From an uncultured Oribacterium sp. (GTDB lineage: Bacteria > Bacillota > Clostridia > Lachnospirales > Lachnospiraceae), in the NCBI GenBank assembly GCA_934270345.1, contig CAKQPT010000006.1:29666-93665 (forward strand): a stretch of 64,000 bases of DNA. Direction: 5' to 3'. Shown here piece by piece: positions 9,382 to 18,096 of this stretch (position 1 is the stretch's first letter; the number at the start of each line of letters is the position of its first letter). The position numbers and the translations under genes were made by a program. The notes beneath the pieces were generated by a model. It had not been told where the DNA came from and searched no databases. It worked only from the letters and a program-made list of their open reading frames with translations.

Positions 9382-10056
9382 ATGGACACAACTAATTTTC
9401 CTTTATTTTCCCAGGTGAAGGCGGATCACGATGTGATGGCCTACATCGGGGAGCAGAACAAGTCGATGAAGGCGCTGCACTTCACGGAGCACAGCTTCGC
9501 GCATGTGGGCGTGGTATGTGAACGGACGGCGTATATTCTGGAGAAGCTGGGCTTCGATGAGCACACGGTGGATCTGGCGCTGACCGCGGCGTGGATGCAT
9601 GACCTCGGAAACATTGTCAACCGGGTGGATCACTCGCAGTCTGGTGCGCTGATGGCGTTTAACATCCTGAACCGCATGAACGTACCGGCCGAAGACATTG
9701 CCCCGATCATCTGTGCGATCGGCAACCACGATGAGGGCAATGGACAGCCCGTGAGTGCGATCGCGGCGGCGCTGATTCTGGCGGATAAGTCGGATGTGCG
9801 GCGGAGTCGTGTGCAGGAGCCGGACGAGCATAAGTTCGATATCCATGACCGGGTGAACTACTCGGTGACGGACTCGAAGCTGAAGATCAATAAGGAGCAG
9901 AGTGCGATCAAGCTGAAGCTGAGCATCGACACGCACTATGGCGAGATCGGCGAGTACTTCGAGATTTTCATGGAGCGGATGCTGCTGTGCAAGAAGGCGG
10001 CGAATTTCCTCGGGATGGATTTCCATCTCATCATTAACGAGCAGACGCTGCTGTGA
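9382..10056 (+). CDS. HD-domain phosphohydrolase
   Basis: The 224-residue protein has an HD-type metal site: an early His (HSFAH, about residue 36), the HD pair in AAWMHDLGNIVN (about residues 73-74), and a later GNHDEGNG (about 115-122) supplying further ligands. The C-terminal half has no motif I recognise. The HD core is typical of metal-dependent phosphohydrolases acting on nucleotides or cyclic nucleotides, and the substrate cannot be predicted. I chose the ATG at 9382 after GGCGGAATAG; an in-frame ATG at 9325 has no better support. It is a single-gene unit between the adhesin gene and a strong terminator. Confidence 0.7.
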   Translation: MDTTNFPLFSQVKADHDVMAYIGEQNKSMKALHFTEHSFAHVGVVCERTAYILEKLGFDEHTVDLALTAAWMHDLGNIVNRVDHSQSGALMAFNILNRMNVPAEDIAPIICAIGNHDEGNGQPVSAIAAALILADKSDVRRSRVQEPDEHKFDIHDRVNYSVTDSKLKINKEQSAIKLKLSIDTHYGEIGEYFEIFMERMLLCKKAANFLGMDFHLIINEQTLL

Positions 10057-10059
10057 GAT

Positions 10060-10101
10060 ATGGCCTGCGCCGGGAGACCGGTGGCAGGCCATGAATTTTT
10101 C
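10060..10101 (+). terminator. Intrinsic terminator after the HD gene
   Basis: ATGGCCTGC and CCGG pair with CCGG and GCAGGCCAT around a GAGA loop, with one small bulge, followed by GAATTTTT. It begins 4 bases after the HD gene stop. Confidence 0.85.
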
Positions 10102-10191
10102 TGGGGCATTTCTTTCTCTTTATTTTTTATAAAAAATGTGAGACAATAAAAGAAAACAGAAGTTCTGACAACATAAAAACGGGAGGATTTT

Positions 10192-11889
10192 ATGGAAAAC
10201 AGATTAAAACTTCCGGTGGGGATCGAAAACTTTGAAGAGATTCGAAGAAACCAGTATTACTATATCGATAAAACGAAACTGATTGAGCAGCTATTTGACA
10301 GTCTCGGAAAGGTAAGTCTGTTCACGCGTCCGCGTCGCTTTGGTAAGACCCTGAATATGAGTATGCTGAAGAGTTTTTTTGAGATTGGTACGGATCCGTC
10401 ACTGTTTGATGGACTCTATATTTCGAAAAATCAGAATCTGTGTAAACAGCATCTGGGACAGTATCCGGTTATTTTTCTGTCTTTAAAGGGCGTGGAAGGC
10501 CTGAGTTTTTCGGAAGCCAGACGGAGATGCATTCAGTTGATCAAAAGAGAAGTCGAGCGATTCTATGTGTTGAAGGAGAGCCAGCGCCTGCTTGATATTG
10601 ATAAAATAAAGTACTGTCAGCTGCTCGAAATGAAGGATCAGCCTGAAGAGGTGGATATCATTATTTCCTCCATCAAAACATTGTCTGATCTCCTGTATAA
10701 GCATTACGGTAAAAAGGCGGTCATTCTCATCGATGAGTACGATGTACCGCTCGATAAGGCATTTCAGTATGGCTATTACAGAGAAATGGTCCACTTTATA
10801 CGTGGGCTGTTAGGCGAAGTCTTAAAAACAAATGACTCGCTTGCGTTCGCTGCCCTGACAGGTTGCCTCCGAGTTTCGAAGGAAAGTATTTTTACCGGTC
10901 TCAACAACTTTAAAATTCTATCGATCACCGATACACGCTTCGATGAACAATTTGGATTTACAGATACGGAGGTGCGGACGTTACTTTCTGATTATCAGAT
11001 GGAAGATCGTTTTGCAGAAGTGAAGGAGTGGTACGATGGCTATCACTTCGGAAATGCAGATGTGTACTGTCCGTGGGATGTTGTAAACTTTGTGGACCGC
11101 GCGAAGGATGATCGAGATGCAAGGCCGGAAGCGTACTGGATCAATACGAGCGGAAACGAGCTCGTGAAGCGCTTTATCGATAAAGCGAATAAAACAACGA
11201 AGAGTGAGATCGAACGCCTGATCAACGGCGAAGCCATCGAAAAGGAGCTTCGCCTGGATCTCACCTATGAGGAGATCGATCAGAGCATCGAGAACCTCTG
11301 GAGTGTACTTTTTACGACGGGGTACCTGACGCAAACTGGAAAACCGAAGGATGGTGCGTATCGCCTGATTATTCCGAACCGGGAAGTGCGCGAAGTCTTC
11401 AGGCTTCAAATCAACGAATGGTTTAAGAAATCCATCTTCAGTAACACAGAGCGCCTGACTGCATTCTGGAAGGCTTTTGAAGAAGGTGATACCGAAGGCA
11501 TCGAGCAGTACCTGAATCGGATACTCAGTAATTCCATCAGCGTTTTCGATACGAAAGCAAGAAAGGAAGAAAAGGAAAGCTCCTACCATAACCTTCTCGT
11601 CGGGATCCTTACCGGAAATGCGGACTGGCTTGTGAAGTCAAACGTCGAAGCCGGAGAGGGATTTGCAGATATCATCGTGGAAACGGATGATCCGGATGAG
11701 GGGATCGTCGTGGAACTAAAGTATACGAAGAACTTTGACGAGTTGAAGGCGGCATCTCAGAAGGCGCTTGACCAGATTCGGGATCGTCGATATCAGGAGT
11801 ACCTTCTGAATGATGATCGGAAAAACATCCGGCTTTATGGCATTGCCTTCTGTAAGAAACGGTGCTGTGCAATCAGTGAAAAACTGTGA
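10192..11889 (+). CDS. AAA-ATPase-like protein with C-terminal PD-(D/E)XK nuclease domain
   Basis: The 565-residue protein opens LPVGIENFEEIRRNQYYYIDKT, the typical start of the AAA-ATPase-like/DUF1703 family. A P-loop-like RPRRFGKTLNMSML lies near residue 45, and a Walker B-like VILIDEYDVPL near 180. The C-terminus carries a PD-(D/E)XK-type core: GFADIIVE, then IVVELKYTKN, then a helix with AAsqKALDQI. Family members occur in many copies in gut and oral Clostridia and Bacteroidetes, with unproven roles in defence or mobile DNA. It has an excellent GGGAGG ribosome binding site and stands alone. Its base composition is AT-richer than the pnc genes after it, which agrees with acquisition by transfer. 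Confidence 0.8.
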   Translation: MENRLKLPVGIENFEEIRRNQYYYIDKTKLIEQLFDSLGKVSLFTRPRRFGKTLNMSMLKSFFEIGTDPSLFDGLYISKNQNLCKQHLGQYPVIFLSLKGVEGLSFSEARRRCIQLIKREVERFYVLKESQRLLDIDKIKYCQLLEMKDQPEEVDIIISSIKTLSDLLYKHYGKKAVILIDEYDVPLDKAFQYGYYREMVHFIRGLLGEVLKTNDSLAFAALTGCLRVSKESIFTGLNNFKILSITDTRFDEQFGFTDTEVRTLLSDYQMEDRFAEVKEWYDGYHFGNADVYCPWDVVNFVDRAKDDRDARPEAYWINTSGNELVKRFIDKANKTTKSEIERLINGEAIEKELRLDLTYEEIDQSIENLWSVLFTTGYLTQTGKPKDGAYRLIIPNREVREVFRLQINEWFKKSIFSNTERLTAFWKAFEEGDTEGIEQYLNRILSNSISVFDTKARKEEKESSYHNLLVGILTGNADWLVKSNVEAGEGFADIIVETDDPDEGIVVELKYTKNFDELKAASQKALDQIRDRRYQEYLLNDDRKNIRLYGIAFCKKRCCAISEKL

Positions 11890-11905
11890 GATGCTGAGAC
11901 GAAAG

Positions 11906-11936
11906 GAATGGAACTACCAGTAATCACGGAACATCA
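11906..11936. repeat. 31-bp direct repeat, copy 1 (upstream of nicotinamidase)
   Basis: The 31 bases here recur at 12591-12621 with a single mismatch (ACTACCAGTAATC versus ACTACGAGTAATC). Each copy lies just before one of the two NAD salvage genes, 39 bases before the nicotinamidase start here. This could be a shared regulatory element or a duplication scar. Confidence 0.75.
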
Positions 11937-11975
11937 CGCATGTAAAAGGAAGTGAATTTCAGGGAGGATAAAACG

Positions 11976-12509
11976 ATGCAGAGTAAGAAGAAACTGGTTG
12001 TCATCGATGTGCAGAATGATTTCGTGACGGGGAGTCTAGGCACGAAGGAGGCGCTGGCGATGCTGCCGCGGCTCATCGAGAAGGTGAAGGCGTTTGATGG
12101 GGAGATCCTGATGACGAGGGATACCCATGAGGCGAATTACATGGAGACGCAGGAGGGCCGGATGCTTCCGGTGCCGCACTGTATCCGTGGCACAGAGGGC
12201 TGGGCGCTGGTGCCGGAGCTGGAGGCGATCCGTGTGGAGCAGAATCTCAAGGTATATGATAAGCCATGTTTCGGCAGTCTCGAGCTCGTCGCGGATATGA
12301 AGGCGGCGTACGAGCGGGGCGAGCTGGAGTCCCTCGAGCTGATCGGTATCTGCACGGACATCTGTGTAGTGTCAAACGCGCTGATGCTCAAGTCGACAAT
12401 GCCAGAGCTTCCGATGTACGTGGACGCGGAGTGCTGCGCCGGCGTGACACCGGAGAAGCATGAAGCGGCGCTCGAGGTGATGCGGAGCTGCCAGGTGAAC
12501 GTGAAGTGA
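11976..12509 (+). CDS. pncA: Nicotinamidase (isochorismatase-like cysteine hydrolase)
   Basis: The 177-residue protein has the cysteine hydrolase triad: Asp in VIDVQNDF (about residue 9), Lys in KPCFGS (about residue 92), and the nucleophile Cys in GICTDICV. This family hydrolyses nicotinamide to nicotinate, and the next gene encodes nicotinate phosphoribosyltransferase, so nicotinamidase is the best assignment over isochorismatase. I chose the ATG at 11976 because AGGGAGG precedes it by 8 bases; the open frame extends 24 bases upstream. The metal-binding residues were not checked individually. It and the following gene are separated by a repeat-rich 127-bp spacer. Confidence 0.85.
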   Translation: MQSKKKLVVIDVQNDFVTGSLGTKEALAMLPRLIEKVKAFDGEILMTRDTHEANYMETQEGRMLPVPHCIRGTEGWALVPELEAIRVEQNLKVYDKPCFGSLELVADMKAAYERGELESLELIGICTDICVVSNALMLKSTMPELPMYVDAECCAGVTPEKHEAALEVMRSCQVNVK

Positions 12510-12513
12510 ATAC

Positions 12514-12590
12514 AAAACGGGGCACTTTGCGATAAAATATGAGTAAAAAACGGGGCACTTTGCGATAGAATATGAGCAAAAAACGGGGCA
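12514..12590. repeat. 33-bp tandem repeat between pncA and pncB
   Basis: ACGGGGCACTTTGCGATA starts at 12517 and 12550, and a truncated third copy (ACGGGGCA) starts at 12583, giving an exact 33-bp period. The copies differ by a few bases. The array runs straight into the second copy of the 31-bp repeat. Confidence 0.9.
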
Positions 12591-12621
12591 GAATGGAACT
12601 ACGAGTAATCACGGAACATCA
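12591..12621. repeat. 31-bp direct repeat, copy 2 (upstream of pncB)
   Basis: This matches the copy at 11906-11936 at 30 of 31 positions. It ends 15 bases before the pncB start, so it may overlap the region just ahead of the ribosome binding site (GAAAGG). Confidence 0.75.
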
Positions 12622-12636
12622 TAGAAAGGATAAAAA

Positions 12637-14091
12637 ATGAATCAGAGTGATCAGCGGAATATTTCCATGATGATGGATCTATATGAGATGACGATGGCGA
12701 ACGGGTATTTCCAGGATCCGGGGGCGGAGGATCTGGTGACCTTCGACGTGTTCTACCGGAAGAACCCGGATGGGGCGGGCTTCGCGATCTTCGCGGGGCT
12801 CGAGCAGGTGCTGGACTACCTCGAGGGGATGCACTTCGATGATGTGGATATCGATTACCTGCGCTCGCTTCATATTTATGCGGAGGATTTCCTCACGTGG
12901 CTGCGGGACTTCCGCTTCCGCGGTACAGTGCGGGCGCTGCCGGAGGGCAGCATCATGTACCCGAACGAGCCGATCCTCACGGTGGAGGCGCCGCTCATCG
13001 ATGCGCAGCTGGTGGAGACGGCGATTCTCGCACAGGTGAATCACCAGTCCCTCATCGCGACGAAGACGAACCGCATCGTTCGTTCGGCAGAGGGCCGGCT
13101 GGTGGCGGACTTCGGCGCGCGGCGGGCGCACAATGTTGACGCCGCGGTGTATGGTGCCCGGGCCGCCTACATTGGCGGTGCCGCAAGTACGGCGACGATA
13201 CTGGCCGGGGAGATGTTCAGCATCCCGGTGAGCGGGACGATGGCGCACAGCTGGGTGATGTACCACGATGACGAGTACACGGCGTTCAGGCGCTTCGCGG
13301 AGATCTACCCGGACAATTCGGTGCTGCTCGTCGACACCTACGATGTGCTGGCGTCCGGCGTGCCGAATGCGATTCGTGTGGCGAAGGAGGTGCTGATGCC
13401 GATGGGCAAGCGCCTGAAGGGCATCCGGCTCGATTCTGGTGACCTCGCGTACCTGTCGAAGAAGGCGCGGAAGATGCTCGACGCGGCGGGGCTCGAGGAC
13501 TGCATCATCGTGGCGTCGAACAGCCTCGATGAGTTTACGATCCACTCGCTGCTCGAGCAGGGCGCGTGCATCGATTCCTTCGGTGTCGGCGAGCGGCTGA
13601 TCACGGCGAAGAGCGATCCGGTGTTCGGCGCGGTGTATAAGCTGGTGGCGGTGAATAAGGATAAAGTCTGCTTCCCGAAGATCAAGGTGTCCGAGACCTT
13701 CGAGAAGATCACGAATCCGGGGCAGAAGCGCGTATGGCGTGTGTACAATCCGGATGGCTTCGCGGTCGCGGATCTGATCACGATGGCGGACGAGGTGCCG
13801 GATCCATCGCAGCCGATCCCGTATGTGGACCCGGAGAAGCCGTGGAAGTCGATGGCCTTCACGGACTGCACGGTGCGCGAGCTGCAGGAGACCGTCATGG
13901 TCGACGGGCGGCGGACGAAGCCGTCGCCATCCATCGAGCAGGTGCGGCGCTACGTGAAGCAGCAGCTCGATCAGGAGATCTGGCCGGAGGAGCAGCGACT
14001 CGAGAACCCGCACACGCACTATCTCGACATGAGCCCGGCGTACTACCAGATGAAGATGGAGCTGCTGAAGGCCGCGCAGGCGACGAAGTAA
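12637..14091 (+). CDS. pncB: Nicotinate phosphoribosyltransferase
   Basis: The 484-residue protein converts nicotinate and PRPP to nicotinate mononucleotide, the committed step of NAD salvage, usually with ATP hydrolysis. It has the family opening (LYEMTMANGYF), the phosphorylatable His in SGTMAHSWVM, and the PRPP/phosphate-binding segment GKRLKGIRLDSGDLAYLSKKAR followed by ASNSLDEFTI and FGVGERLIT. Length and motif order match the class of ~480-residue bacterial enzymes. It probably works with the nicotinamidase just upstream, and each gene carries its own copy of the same 31-bp upstream repeat. Confidence 0.93.
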   Translation: MNQSDQRNISMMMDLYEMTMANGYFQDPGAEDLVTFDVFYRKNPDGAGFAIFAGLEQVLDYLEGMHFDDVDIDYLRSLHIYAEDFLTWLRDFRFRGTVRALPEGSIMYPNEPILTVEAPLIDAQLVETAILAQVNHQSLIATKTNRIVRSAEGRLVADFGARRAHNVDAAVYGARAAYIGGAASTATILAGEMFSIPVSGTMAHSWVMYHDDEYTAFRRFAEIYPDNSVLLVDTYDVLASGVPNAIRVAKEVLMPMGKRLKGIRLDSGDLAYLSKKARKMLDAAGLEDCIIVASNSLDEFTIHSLLEQGACIDSFGVGERLITAKSDPVFGAVYKLVAVNKDKVCFPKIKVSETFEKITNPGQKRVWRVYNPDGFAVADLITMADEVPDPSQPIPYVDPEKPWKSMAFTDCTVRELQETVMVDGRRTKPSPSIEQVRRYVKQQLDQEIWPEEQRLENPHTHYLDMSPAYYQMKMELLKAAQATK

Positions 14092-14113
14092 CGTGAGTTT
14101 ATGGAGCGGGAGC

Positions 14114-14142
14114 TTGACATGCACGGATTTCAACTATATCAT
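14114..14142 (+). promoter_or_regulatory. Sigma-A promoter of the GGDEF gene
   Basis: A perfect TTGACA (14114-14119), a 17-bp spacer and TATCAT (14137-14142) lie 90 bases before the start codon. The leader contains a small AAGCAC/GTGCTT hairpin followed by TT near 14174-14195. The promoter closely resembles the one at 15955. Confidence 0.7.
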
Positions 14143-14231
14143 GTCAGCTATTGTGTAGCAGATTGAATCGTAGAAGCACGTAAATCTGTGCTTTTGCGAC
14201 ATGAATTTAAGAAAAATAAAGAGGAACATAC

Positions 14232-15896
14232 ATGTTTTCAAGTCCGCTGTCGCACGCTGAGATCCTGATCTGCGGCTGTATTTTCTGCCTGGTGATGGCG
14301 CTGTGCATCTACCTGAGTAATAATTTCGATAGTAAGAGGAGAAAGTGTCTGTTCTGTCTGCAGGCGTTTACGTCGCTACTTCTGTTTAACAGTGCCACCG
14401 CTGTTTTATTCCGTGGGAATCCGGGCGTCCTGAACTTTTTTGCCGCACGTATGGGCAGCTTTATGATATTTGCACTGCGGAATGTGGTCGTATTCTTCTT
14501 CCATGTGTATGAATGCAGTTATCTGTTTACAGATGACACGTGGAAACGCGATCGTCGTGTGCCGTACGCCGGGCTTCTGTGTCTGCTCGGTGTGGTGCTG
14601 GTGATTCTTTCACAGAATTCGGATCTTTACTATTATTTCGACGCCGACAATGTGTATTACAGGGGCAGATGTTACTTCCTGTCGCTGCTGATTCCGTCTC
14701 TGGCGCTGATGATGGATCTGTCACTGCTGCTGCAGTATCGAAAGAAGCTCCGGAAGATCGTTTTCTTTTCCCTGCTGTCGTTTATCGTACTGACGACCGG
14801 GACGGCGGCTGTTCAGCTGTTCTGCAATAGTGTGGGGCTGATCAACATGGCCACAGGACTTGCGATGACCATTCTGTTTATCTCCTCTATGAGTGAACAG
14901 AACCTCGAGATGTATCAGCTGCTGAAGAAAAAGACAGAGGTGGAGGAGCGTCTCAGTATATCGATGACGCTGAATCAGAGTGTCAAAGCGCTGTCTGCCA
15001 ATGCAGATACCGATGCGGCAATCAATGAGCTGCTCGGTATCATCAACGCGTACTTCGATGCAGATCGAAGCTACATTTTTGAGACCATCCGTGATGGAAA
15101 AGCGCTGAAAAACACCTATGAGCATGTGCGGGCGGGCGTGAGCGCACAGATCGAGAATCTGCAGGATGTCCCGATCGATGTCATCTCGATATGGATGGCG
15201 GCGTTCGAAAAGAATGAGGCCTACTTCATGTCGACCCTGGATCAGGAGAAGGGCAGTGCGTCCTATAATATGCTGCAGGAGCAGCAGGTGGATCGTCTCC
15301 TGGCGGTACCGCTGAAAAAGCAGGATGAAATCATCGGATTTTTAGGTGTGGATAATCCACGGAATCACTATAACGACCCGACGCTTCTGTCGTCCATCCA
15401 GTACTTCATCATCAACAGCTTCGAACGAAAGGAGCGGCAGCAGCTTCTGGAGAAGCTGAGCTATCGTGACATGCTGACCGGACTCTACAACCGAAATAAG
15501 TACATCCAGGTACTGGAGGCCAATGAAGGGAAGCTCCTCCATGATGTTGGCGTGGCCTATATGGATCTGAATGGGCTCAAGAAAATGAATGATGAAAAGG
15601 GCCATGAAGCGGGCGATGCTCTGATTCGCGCTGCGGCAGATGCACTGACGGAGGTTTTTCCAGGGCGGTCTTTCCGTGTGGGTGGAGATGAGTTCGTCAT
15701 CGCCCAGGATGGAATTTCGGAAAGGGAATTTACAGAGAAGATCGATCAGCTTCGGAAGGGCATGGAACGCCGGAAGGTCAGCGTTTCCGTCGGTCATCAG
15801 TGGGCAGCGGAAGAGCACGATATCGAGGAGATGCTGAAGCGTGCGGACCACAGGATGTATGAGGAAAAGAAAAAATATCATCTGACACAGCATTGA
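14232..15896 (+). CDS. Membrane diguanylate cyclase with GAF-like domain
   Basis: The 554-residue protein has an N-terminal membrane region with about six to seven hydrophobic segments (residues ~8-225). A GAF-like sensor follows (about 250-400; segments DRSYIFETIRDG and LAVPLKKQDEIIGFLGVDNP). The C-terminal GGDEF domain (about 410-550) has RDMLTGLYNRNKY and an intact GGDEF at 484-488, so it should make cyclic di-GMP. The inhibitory RxxD site normally found five residues before GGDEF is missing, so product inhibition may be weak. It is a monocistronic unit with its own promoter and terminator. The signal sensed is not predictable. Confidence 0.88.
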   Translation: MFSSPLSHAEILICGCIFCLVMALCIYLSNNFDSKRRKCLFCLQAFTSLLLFNSATAVLFRGNPGVLNFFAARMGSFMIFALRNVVVFFFHVYECSYLFTDDTWKRDRRVPYAGLLCLLGVVLVILSQNSDLYYYFDADNVYYRGRCYFLSLLIPSLALMMDLSLLLQYRKKLRKIVFFSLLSFIVLTTGTAAVQLFCNSVGLINMATGLAMTILFISSMSEQNLEMYQLLKKKTEVEERLSISMTLNQSVKALSANADTDAAINELLGIINAYFDADRSYIFETIRDGKALKNTYEHVRAGVSAQIENLQDVPIDVISIWMAAFEKNEAYFMSTLDQEKGSASYNMLQEQQVDRLLAVPLKKQDEIIGFLGVDNPRNHYNDPTLLSSIQYFIINSFERKERQQLLEKLSYRDMLTGLYNRNKYIQVLEANEGKLLHDVGVAYMDLNGLKKMNDEKGHEAGDALIRAAADALTEVFPGRSFRVGGDEFVIAQDGISEREFTEKIDQLRKGMERRKVSVSVGHQWAAEEHDIEEMLKRADHRMYEEKKKYHLTQH

Positions 15897-15920
15897 GTCG
15901 AGACAGTGCAGGGCAGGAGA

Positions 15921-15953
15921 GGACCGGCGGGTACGCCGGTCCTTATTTTTTTT
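15921..15953 (+). terminator. Intrinsic terminator after the GGDEF gene
   Basis: GGACCGGCG pairs perfectly with CGCCGGTCC around a GGTA loop and is followed by TTATTTTTTTT. Confidence 0.92.
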
Positions 15954-15954
15954 C

Positions 15955-15983
15955 TTGACATGAGCGGCTTCGTCTTATATCAT
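15955..15983 (+). promoter_or_regulatory. Probable promoter of the his operon
   Basis: TTGACA (15955-15960), a 17-bp spacer and TATCAT (15978-15983) start immediately after the terminator T-run. Transcription from here would give a leader of about 205 bases before hisC. Confidence 0.65.
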
Positions 15984-16198
15984 CTCACTGTAACGCTTTA
16001 CCACGCTACCATAGTAAAGCTGAATAGGGAGATTCCGGACTGGCAGCAGTTGCGGACTGCGTTCCATGAGATGACAGGTCGCAGGCGAGTGCTTGATGAC
16101 GCAGCGAAGTCGCTCGGAGAAGGGCTCGTATCATCAATTGTTATATCGGGATTTTCGGTCATGTTGTATACTTATAGGAAACCATCGGGAGGTTCGAG
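15984..16198 (+). other. Long untranslated leader before hisC
   Basis: This 215-base stretch has no convincing gene. An open frame (15906-16235) exists, but it starts in the terminator and overlaps hisC. A small hairpin (GCTTTAC at 15995 with GTAAAGC at 16014) is visible. I saw no T-box core (GGGTGGNACCGCG) and no run of His codons, so neither T-box nor classic attenuation control is supported. A TATACT hexamer at 16167 could be a second -10 element, but no good -35 is at the right distance. Confidence 0.4.
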
Positions 16199-17290
16199 AT
16201 GTCCAGATTTTTCAACAGTGCATACCGTACGCTGACGCCGTACACGCCGGGCGAGCAGCCGCAGGATAAGAAGTACATCAAGTTAAACACGAACGAGTCG
16301 CCGTTTCCGCCGGCACCGGGCGTGATCGCGGCGGTCAATGCTTCCGAGGCGATGGACCTCCGGCTCTACTCGGACCCGGAGCTGAAGCCGCTGAAGGCCC
16401 AGCTGGCCGAAAGCTTTCAGGTGGACGTGTCTGATGTATTCATTGGCAACGGCTCGGATGAGTGCCTGAACTACGCGTTCATGGCCTTCGGCGAGGACGG
16501 CTTCGCGTTTCCGGACATCACCTACAGCTTCTATAAGGTCATCGCGCAGCTCAACCAGGTGGCGACCGAGCTGAAGCCGCTGCGGGCGGATTTCACGATC
16601 GATCTCGCGGATTATCTCGGGCCGGCGACGCCGAACGAGGGCAATGCAGGAATCGGGAAGAACATCGTGATCCCGAATCCGAATGCGCCGACCGGGATTC
16701 CGATTTCGCTCGACGCGATCGCGCGGCTCTGTGAGGCAAATGCGGACCACGTCGTGATGATCGACGAGGCCTATGTGGATTTCGCGGACCAGGCGCTGAG
16801 TGCGGTGCCGCTGACGAAGAAGTATAAGAACCTGCTTGTGACGCAGACCTTCTCGAAGTCCCGCAGCATGGCGGGCGCGCGGGTCGGCTTCGCGATCGGC
16901 GATGCGGCGCTGATTCAGGATATGGAGACGCTGCGGAACTCGAACAACCCGTACAACGTGAACCGCATCTCGATGAAGTGTGCGGTGGAGGCGCTCCGGG
17001 ATACGGCGTACTTCGAGACGAACTGCGCGAAGATCCGTGCGAATCGTGCATGGACGCGGACGGCGCTCGAGAAGCTCGGCTTCCATGTGCTGGAGAGCCA
17101 GACGAATTTCCTCTTCGCGGAGAGTCCGGCGATCTCCGGTAAGGAGCTCTATCTCCGCCTGAAGGACAACGGCGTGCTGGTGCGGCACTTCGATGACCCG
17201 AAGATCACGAATTTCAACCGCATCACCATCGGCTCCGAGGAGGAGATGGCGCAGTTCATCGAGATCGTGCGGGACATCCTCACGTTCTGA
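16199..17290 (+). CDS. hisC: Histidinol-phosphate aminotransferase
   Basis: The 363-residue fold-type I PLP enzyme transfers an amino group from glutamate to imidazole acetol phosphate. Recognisable features are KLNTNESPFPP near the N-terminus, GNGSDECLNY for cofactor phosphate contacts, IPNPNAPTG, the DEAYVDF segment, and Lys220 in TQTFSKSRSMAGARVGFA, which forms the Schiff base. GGGAGG lies just upstream of the ATG. It leads the his cluster. A palindrome separates it from hisB, so expression of the downstream genes may be modulated there. Confidence 0.93.
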   Translation: MSRFFNSAYRTLTPYTPGEQPQDKKYIKLNTNESPFPPAPGVIAAVNASEAMDLRLYSDPELKPLKAQLAESFQVDVSDVFIGNGSDECLNYAFMAFGEDGFAFPDITYSFYKVIAQLNQVATELKPLRADFTIDLADYLGPATPNEGNAGIGKNIVIPNPNAPTGIPISLDAIARLCEANADHVVMIDEAYVDFADQALSAVPLTKKYKNLLVTQTFSKSRSMAGARVGFAIGDAALIQDMETLRNSNNPYNVNRISMKCAVEALRDTAYFETNCAKIRANRAWTRTALEKLGFHVLESQTNFLFAESPAISGKELYLRLKDNGVLVRHFDDPKITNFNRITIGSEEEMAQFIEIVRDILTF

Positions 17291-17376
17291 GTTTATAAAA
17301 ATTTAAGGGGGTCTGACCCCATTAAATTTTTATAAACAGAATCTAAAGTTGAAGTTTATGGGGTCAGACCCCCTTA
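17291..17376. repeat. Palindromic element between hisC and hisB
   Basis: A 47-bp near-perfect palindrome (17291-17337) has arms GTTTATAAAAATTTAA and TTAAATTTTTATAAAC around GGGGGTCTGACCCCA. Its core is repeated inverted at 17359-17376 (TGGGGTCAGACCCCCTTA). It occupies the whole gap up to the hisB ribosome binding site. It looks like an inserted repetitive element; as RNA it would fold into a strong hairpin. Confidence 0.85.
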
Positions 17377-17409
17377 CGAAATTCTTAAGATGTGTTCAGG
17401 GAGTAAAGT

Positions 17410-18018
17410 ATGAGAGTAGCAGAGATCAATCGGGTGACGAATGAGACGGATGTGCAGCTGTGGCTGGACCTCGACGGGGATGGCAAGGAGTCGGAGATCA
17501 AGACGGGGATCGGGTTCTTCGATCATATGATGACGCTGTTCAGCCGGCACTCGGGGATTCAGATGAATCTCACCTGCGAGGGGGATACCTGGGTCGATGA
17601 TCATCACAGTGTGGAGGACATCGGGATCACGCTCGGGCAGGCGATGTCGGAGGCGCTCGGCGACCGGAAGGGAATCCGGCGCTACGCAAGCATGACGCTG
17701 CCGATGGATGAGGCACTCATCCTCGTGGCGGTGGATATCAGCGGCCGTGGCGGTTTCTATGGAGACATCCCGTTCAAGACGGAGAAGATCGGCAGCTTCG
17801 ACACGGAGCTCGTGGTGGAGTTCTTCCAGGCCTTCGCGCTGAACGCCGGAATCACGCTGCATATCCGGGAGCTCGCGGGCGAGAACAGTCATCACATCGC
17901 GGAGGGCTGCTTCAAGGGCCTCGCGCATGTGCTGCGGGCGGCGGTCGAGATCGACACGCGCTTCGCAAACGATATCCCAAGCACGAAGGGCGTGCTCGCA
18001 AGCCCGACCGGCGAGTGA
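17410..18018 (+). CDS. hisB: Imidazoleglycerol-phosphate dehydratase
   Basis: The 202-residue Mn-dependent enzyme dehydrates imidazole glycerol phosphate to imidazole acetol phosphate. Both duplicated metal-binding halves are visible: GIGFFDHMM and DDHHSVEDIGI in the first, and FQAFALNAGITLHI and NSHHIAEGCFK in the second. It is the monofunctional form, without the N-terminal phosphatase of enterobacterial HisB, which agrees with a separate PHP phosphatase at 25901. A CAGGGAG box precedes the ATG. Confidence 0.95.
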   Translation: MRVAEINRVTNETDVQLWLDLDGDGKESEIKTGIGFFDHMMTLFSRHSGIQMNLTCEGDTWVDDHHSVEDIGITLGQAMSEALGDRKGIRRYASMTLPMDEALILVAVDISGRGGFYGDIPFKTEKIGSFDTELVVEFFQAFALNAGITLHIRELAGENSHHIAEGCFKGLAHVLRAAVEIDTRFANDIPSTKGVLASPTGE

Positions 18019-18096
18019 TGGACGCAGCGGGCGAGGCATTGACCACACGATACAACTGCACAGGGGACGCATGGGCGCGGTGCAGGAAGGATGAAA

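Noticed and set aside
12679..14133. 484-residue open frame on the minus strand
   Set aside because: It is antisense to pncB, is Arg/His/Leu-rich and has no motif; it arises from GC-rich codon bias.
15984..16198. T-box or His-codon attenuator before hisC
   Set aside because: No T-box core and no His-rich leader peptide were found.
15906..16235. 109-residue open frame before hisC
   Set aside because: It starts inside the terminator, contains the promoter and overlaps hisC, with no ribosome binding site.
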